Shown here in pieces: positions 61,797 through 64,000 of a stretch of DNA of 64,000 bases. The stretch spans positions 1 to 64,000 of the forward strand of contig NZ_JALLPO010000048.1 of the NCBI RefSeq assembly GCF_023276435.1, written 5' to 3'. The translations under genes were made by a program, and so were the position numbers. This stretch comes from Sphaerisporangium perillae. GTDB lineage: Bacteria; Actinomycetota; Actinomycetes; Streptosporangiales; Streptosporangiaceae. Each line of letters begins with the position of its first letter. Within the stretch, counting starts at the first letter, position 1. A model generated the notes under the pieces. That model ran no database searches and was not told where the DNA came from. It saw only the letters and a list, made by a program, of their open reading frames with translations.

Positions 61797-61933
61797 GCGT
61801 TCATCGCTACCCCGCCATCGCCGTCACATTCGGACCAGCGGTTACACCAGGCCCAGCGGTCGTCCCGGATGGTCACAGTGGGCGAGGATTTTCGTGTTTC
61901 GGGGGTGTGGTGGATTTCTGTCCGATCCGCGCT

Positions 61934-61949
61934 CCTTTACATTGTAGAT
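61934..61949. repeat. 16-bp AT-rich repeat, copy 2
   Basis: CCTTTACATTGTAGAT, identical to 36941-36956. This copy is 138 bp upstream of the kinase start (minus strand), so it could be an operator there. Contains TACATTGTA. Confidence 0.5.
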
Positions 61950-61978
61950 CACATCGCGGGGACGTCGCCGCGTTCCTG

Positions 61979-62016
61979 CGTCTACGGGCGCCCGCATCGC
62001 GCGGCGCCCGTAGACG
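61979..62016 (-). terminator. intrinsic terminator after the LPMO gene
   Basis: A perfect 14-bp stem, CGTCTACGGGCGCC (61979-61992) with GGCGCCCGTAGACG (62003-62016), and a 10-base loop, starting 35 bases beyond the minus-strand stop at 62051. Confidence 0.88.
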
Positions 62017-62050
62017 GGTCAGGCCGGACCGCGGCGCGCCGGACCTCCGG

Positions 62051-62797
62051 TCAGCCGAGCCGCTGCCACAGCGCCGGGACGTTCGGCGGCTCCCAGCCCG
62101 TGAGGGCGGTGTGCGCCTGGATGCACCGGTACCGCACGCCGTTGTAGGTGACCTCGCTCCCCACCGCGTAGTAGGTGCCGGCGGCCCAGGTCCCGCTCGG
62201 GACCGTCACGGTCGGCGTCGGGGTGGGCGTGGGCGTGGGAGTCGGGGTCGGGGTCGGGGTCGGGGTGGGTGACGGAGTACCGCCACCGCCGCCGATCTGC
62301 AGGTCGATGCACGAGTAGAAGGCGTTCGTGGTGTCGGCGATGTTCCAGATGGCCAGGACCTTCTGCCTGCCGCTCCAGCCGGACAGGTTCACGGTGTGCG
62401 TCACCGTCGCGCCCGGCTGGCGGCCCTGGTCGTCGAACAGGGCCACCCGCGTGTTGCCGATGTAGTACTCCCAGGTGCTCGTGGCGTGCCGGGCGGTGAG
62501 CACCCAGTTGAAGGTGACGCTGGTGCCGACGGACGTGGCAGGCCACGGCTTGCTCTCGTCGCTGAGCTGGGCGAACCGGGCGACGCCGCCGTGGCAGTTG
62601 CGCTGGCCCTTCGGGCCTTCCACGCTCTGCGGCTCGTAGATGATGTCGCCGCAGTCGCTGACCCGCCCCTGGGCGCACATGGCCTGCCGGCTCGGCGGCG
62701 AGGACACATACCCGTGGGCCAGGGCGGGCGAGGCCGCGAACACCGTGATCCCTGCCGTCATCAGCGCCGTCGCGACCACCAAGATCGTTTTTCGCAT
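62051..62797 (-). CDS. secreted AA10 lytic polysaccharide monooxygenase with CBM5/12
   Basis: 248 residues. Start ATG 62797 follows AAGGAG. The signal ends PALA before His28, which becomes the mature N-terminus HGYVSSPPSR, the first copper ligand of the histidine brace; His104 (TARHATSTWEYY) is the second. AA10 enzymes oxidatively cleave chitin or cellulose. After a Pro/Thr linker, residues 205-248 form a CBM5/12 chitin- or cellulose-binding module (GTWAAGTYYAVGSEVTYNGV). GH30 lies divergently upstream, so this is a small polysaccharide-degradation locus. A palindrome near its promoter is listed separately. Confidence 0.95.
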   Translation of the reverse strand: MRKTILVVATALMTAGITVFAASPALAHGYVSSPPSRQAMCAQGRVSDCGDIIYEPQSVEGPKGQRNCHGGVARFAQLSDESKPWPATSVGTSVTFNWVLTARHATSTWEYYIGNTRVALFDDQGRQPGATVTHTVNLSGWSGRQKVLAIWNIADTTNAFYSCIDLQIGGGGGTPSPTPTPTPTPTPTPTPTPTPTVTVPSGTWAAGTYYAVGSEVTYNGVRYRCIQAHTALTGWEPPNVPALWQRLG

Positions 62798-62832
62798 GCC
62801 GGACTCCTTCGCTGGGGGTGCGGCAAACATAA

Positions 62833-62845
62833 AAGAAAGTTTCTT
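62833..62845. promoter_or_regulatory. palindrome upstream of the LPMO gene
   Basis: AAGAAAGTTTCTT: perfect 6-bp arms around one base, in an AT-rich patch 36 bp upstream of the LPMO start. Plausible operator for a sugar-responsive repressor. Confidence 0.5.
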
Positions 62846-63035
62846 AAGAGTAAATAGCCTGGCGGGCACTTGTGACACACGTTGTCAAGGGTGTCCAGGG
62901 CCGTACGGCCGGTTGGAACGCGCGCATTGCGCCACGGGTTTCGCCCGTGCTAACACTGCCTCAACACGCCGGTGCGCCGCCGGGCAGGGCCGTACGGGCA
63001 GGTTCTTCACTCACCCCCCAGAGGGAGACCCGCTC

Positions 63036-64000
63036 ATGTCCTTGCGAAGATTCCGACTGGCGCTGCCCGCCGCCCTGCTGCTGGCCGGCACGGCGTTGAG
63101 CGTCGTCGACGCCCCGGCCGCTCAGGCTGCGGGCGAGACCGTGAACGTCTGGCTCACCACGACCTCCGACTCGGGGGGCCGCACGGTGACCCGGGGGCTC
63201 CAGCAGCAGGCGCCCGTGGCCTTCGCGGCCTCCAGCCCCGCGGGCACCCAGACGATCAACGTCAACGAGAACACCGCCTACCAGCAGTTCGAGGGCGGCG
63301 GAGCGTCGTTCACCGACACCGCCGCATGGCTGATGAACAGTAGCGGGGCGCTCAGCCAGAGCACCCGCGACGCGGTCATGCGCAAGCTGTTCGACCCGGC
63401 CGACGGCATCGGCCTGAGTTTCGTGCGCAACCCGATGGGCTCCTCGGACCTCGCCCGCTACAGCTACTCCTACGACGACACCTGCTGCGACCTGTCGGGC
63501 TTCTCCATCGGCCACGACCTGGCCGACGTCGTCCCCCTCACCAAGCAGGCCAAGGCGCTCAACCCCGCCTTGAAGATCATGGCCTCGCCGTGGAGCGCGC
63601 CCGCGTGGATGAAGGACAACGACTCCTGGAGCCAGGGCTGGCTGGAGTCGCAGTACTACGGGATGTACGGCGAGTACTTCGCCCGGTACATCCAGGCCTA
63701 CCAGGCCCAGGGCCTGCGCATCGACTACGTCACGCCACAGAACGAGCCCACCTGCTGCGCCGGGTACCCGTCGATGAACTGGAACACCTCCGGCCTGCAG
63801 TACTTCATCAAGAGCGCGCTGTGGCCGGCCTTCCGGACCGCGGGGATCACGACGAAGACGCTGGTGCTCGACTGGAACTGGGACGCCTACAACACCTGGG
63901 CGGCCCCGCTGCTCGGTGACGCCGCCATCAGGAACGACCCCCTGTTCGGCGGGATCGCCTGGCACGGGTACGGGGGCGACGTCGGCACCCAGACCGCCGT
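63036..64000 (+). CDS. secreted GH30-family glycosidase, partial at window end
   Basis: The frame is open from ATG 63036 to the window end (321 codons seen, no stop). GAGGGAG lies upstream. Signal: MSLRRFRLALPAALLLAGTA followed by APAAQA. The mature part fits GH30 (glucosylceramidase/beta-1,6-glucanase family): QQFEGGGASFTDTAAWLM, GLSFVRNPMGSSDLA, IMASPWSAPAWMKDN and the acid/base Glu237 in YVTPQNEPTCCAG. The nucleophile Glu should lie beyond the window. It is divergent from the LPMO gene and probably acts on fungal or plant wall polysaccharides. Confidence 0.93.
   Translation, partial: MSLRRFRLALPAALLLAGTALSVVDAPAAQAAGETVNVWLTTTSDSGGRTVTRGLQQQAPVAFAASSPAGTQTINVNENTAYQQFEGGGASFTDTAAWLMNSSGALSQSTRDAVMRKLFDPADGIGLSFVRNPMGSSDLARYSYSYDDTCCDLSGFSIGHDLADVVPLTKQAKALNPALKIMASPWSAPAWMKDNDSWSQGWLESQYYGMYGEYFARYIQAYQAQGLRIDYVTPQNEPTCCAGYPSMNWNTSGLQYFIKSALWPAFRTAGITTKTLVLDWNWDAYNTWAAPLLGDAAIRNDPLFGGIAWHGYGGDVGTQTA

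Noticed and set aside
62220-62275. GTGGGC/GTCGGG repeats in the LPMO gene as a regulatory repeat
   Set aside because: They encode the Pro/Thr linker between the catalytic and binding modules.
1-64000. tRNA, rRNA or CRISPR features
   Set aside because: No tRNA T-loop pattern with a paired acceptor stem, no rRNA sequence and no regularly spaced direct repeats were seen.

Overview
The window is uniformly GC-rich, uses GTG and TTG starts, and carries WYL, XRE and TetR regulators, an ECF41 sigma factor, a Ser/Thr kinase with an extracellular tail, STAS signalling, secreted lytic polysaccharide monooxygenase and glycosidases. This fits a soil-type filamentous actinomycete. A Streptosporangiales- or streptomycete-like host is inferred, not proven. 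No rRNA, tRNA or CRISPR array was seen.

Layout. 1-2.3 kb: a frameshifted TPR regulator, a TPR protein and a small acidic protein. 2.3-6.4 kb: a sugar ABC locus (truncated binding protein, two permeases, a secreted GH13-like enzyme, then a clear terminator). 7.2-25.9 kb: the most striking block, six tightly coupled minus-strand genes: an M64-type metallopeptidase, a 1569-residue protein ending in a Kelch propeller, a free-standing Kelch propeller, and uncharacterised proteins of 1045, 1745 and 605 residues. None has a recognisable signal peptide. 26-28 kb: a graveyard of Tn3 transposase, HD-domain, HEAT and IS3 scraps beside a small LiaF-tail-like gene with a compensated double frameshift.

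28-38 kb: small regulator/enzyme pairs (nitroreductase/TetR, two mirrored SDR/XRE pairs, VOC-DinB, WYL) mixed with genes cut off part-way (DJ-1-like, ECF sigma, oxidoreductase, sulfonate-type binding protein), plus a ClpX-zinc-finger/HTH gene preceded by two 17-bp palindromes. 38-46 kb: a two-component system, a secreted repeat protein, TetR-FetB, NhaA, LtrA and an ECF41 sigma factor. 47-51 kb: an XRE-cupin regulator divergent from a thioredoxin-reductase-like flavoprotein, and a secreted peptidoglycan amidase. 51.3-55.1 kb: a four-gene run with a His-rich protein of unknown family, a DinB-like protein, an MFS exporter and a GNAT-type transferase, possibly an unrecognised small-molecule pathway.

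55-64 kb: a DHA2 exporter under a strongly palindromic, apparently leaderless promoter, a pentapeptide-repeat protein, an ABC-F resistance protein with a leader peptide and hairpins, a STAS protein, a kinase with a (KAAKES)7 tail, an AA10 LPMO and the start of a GH30 glycosidase that runs off the window.

The best candidate for an undescribed system is the 18.6-kb operon at 7234-25861. The 51.3-55.1 kb run is second. Several promoter architectures and the repeated occurrence of cleanly truncated genes are also worth attention.
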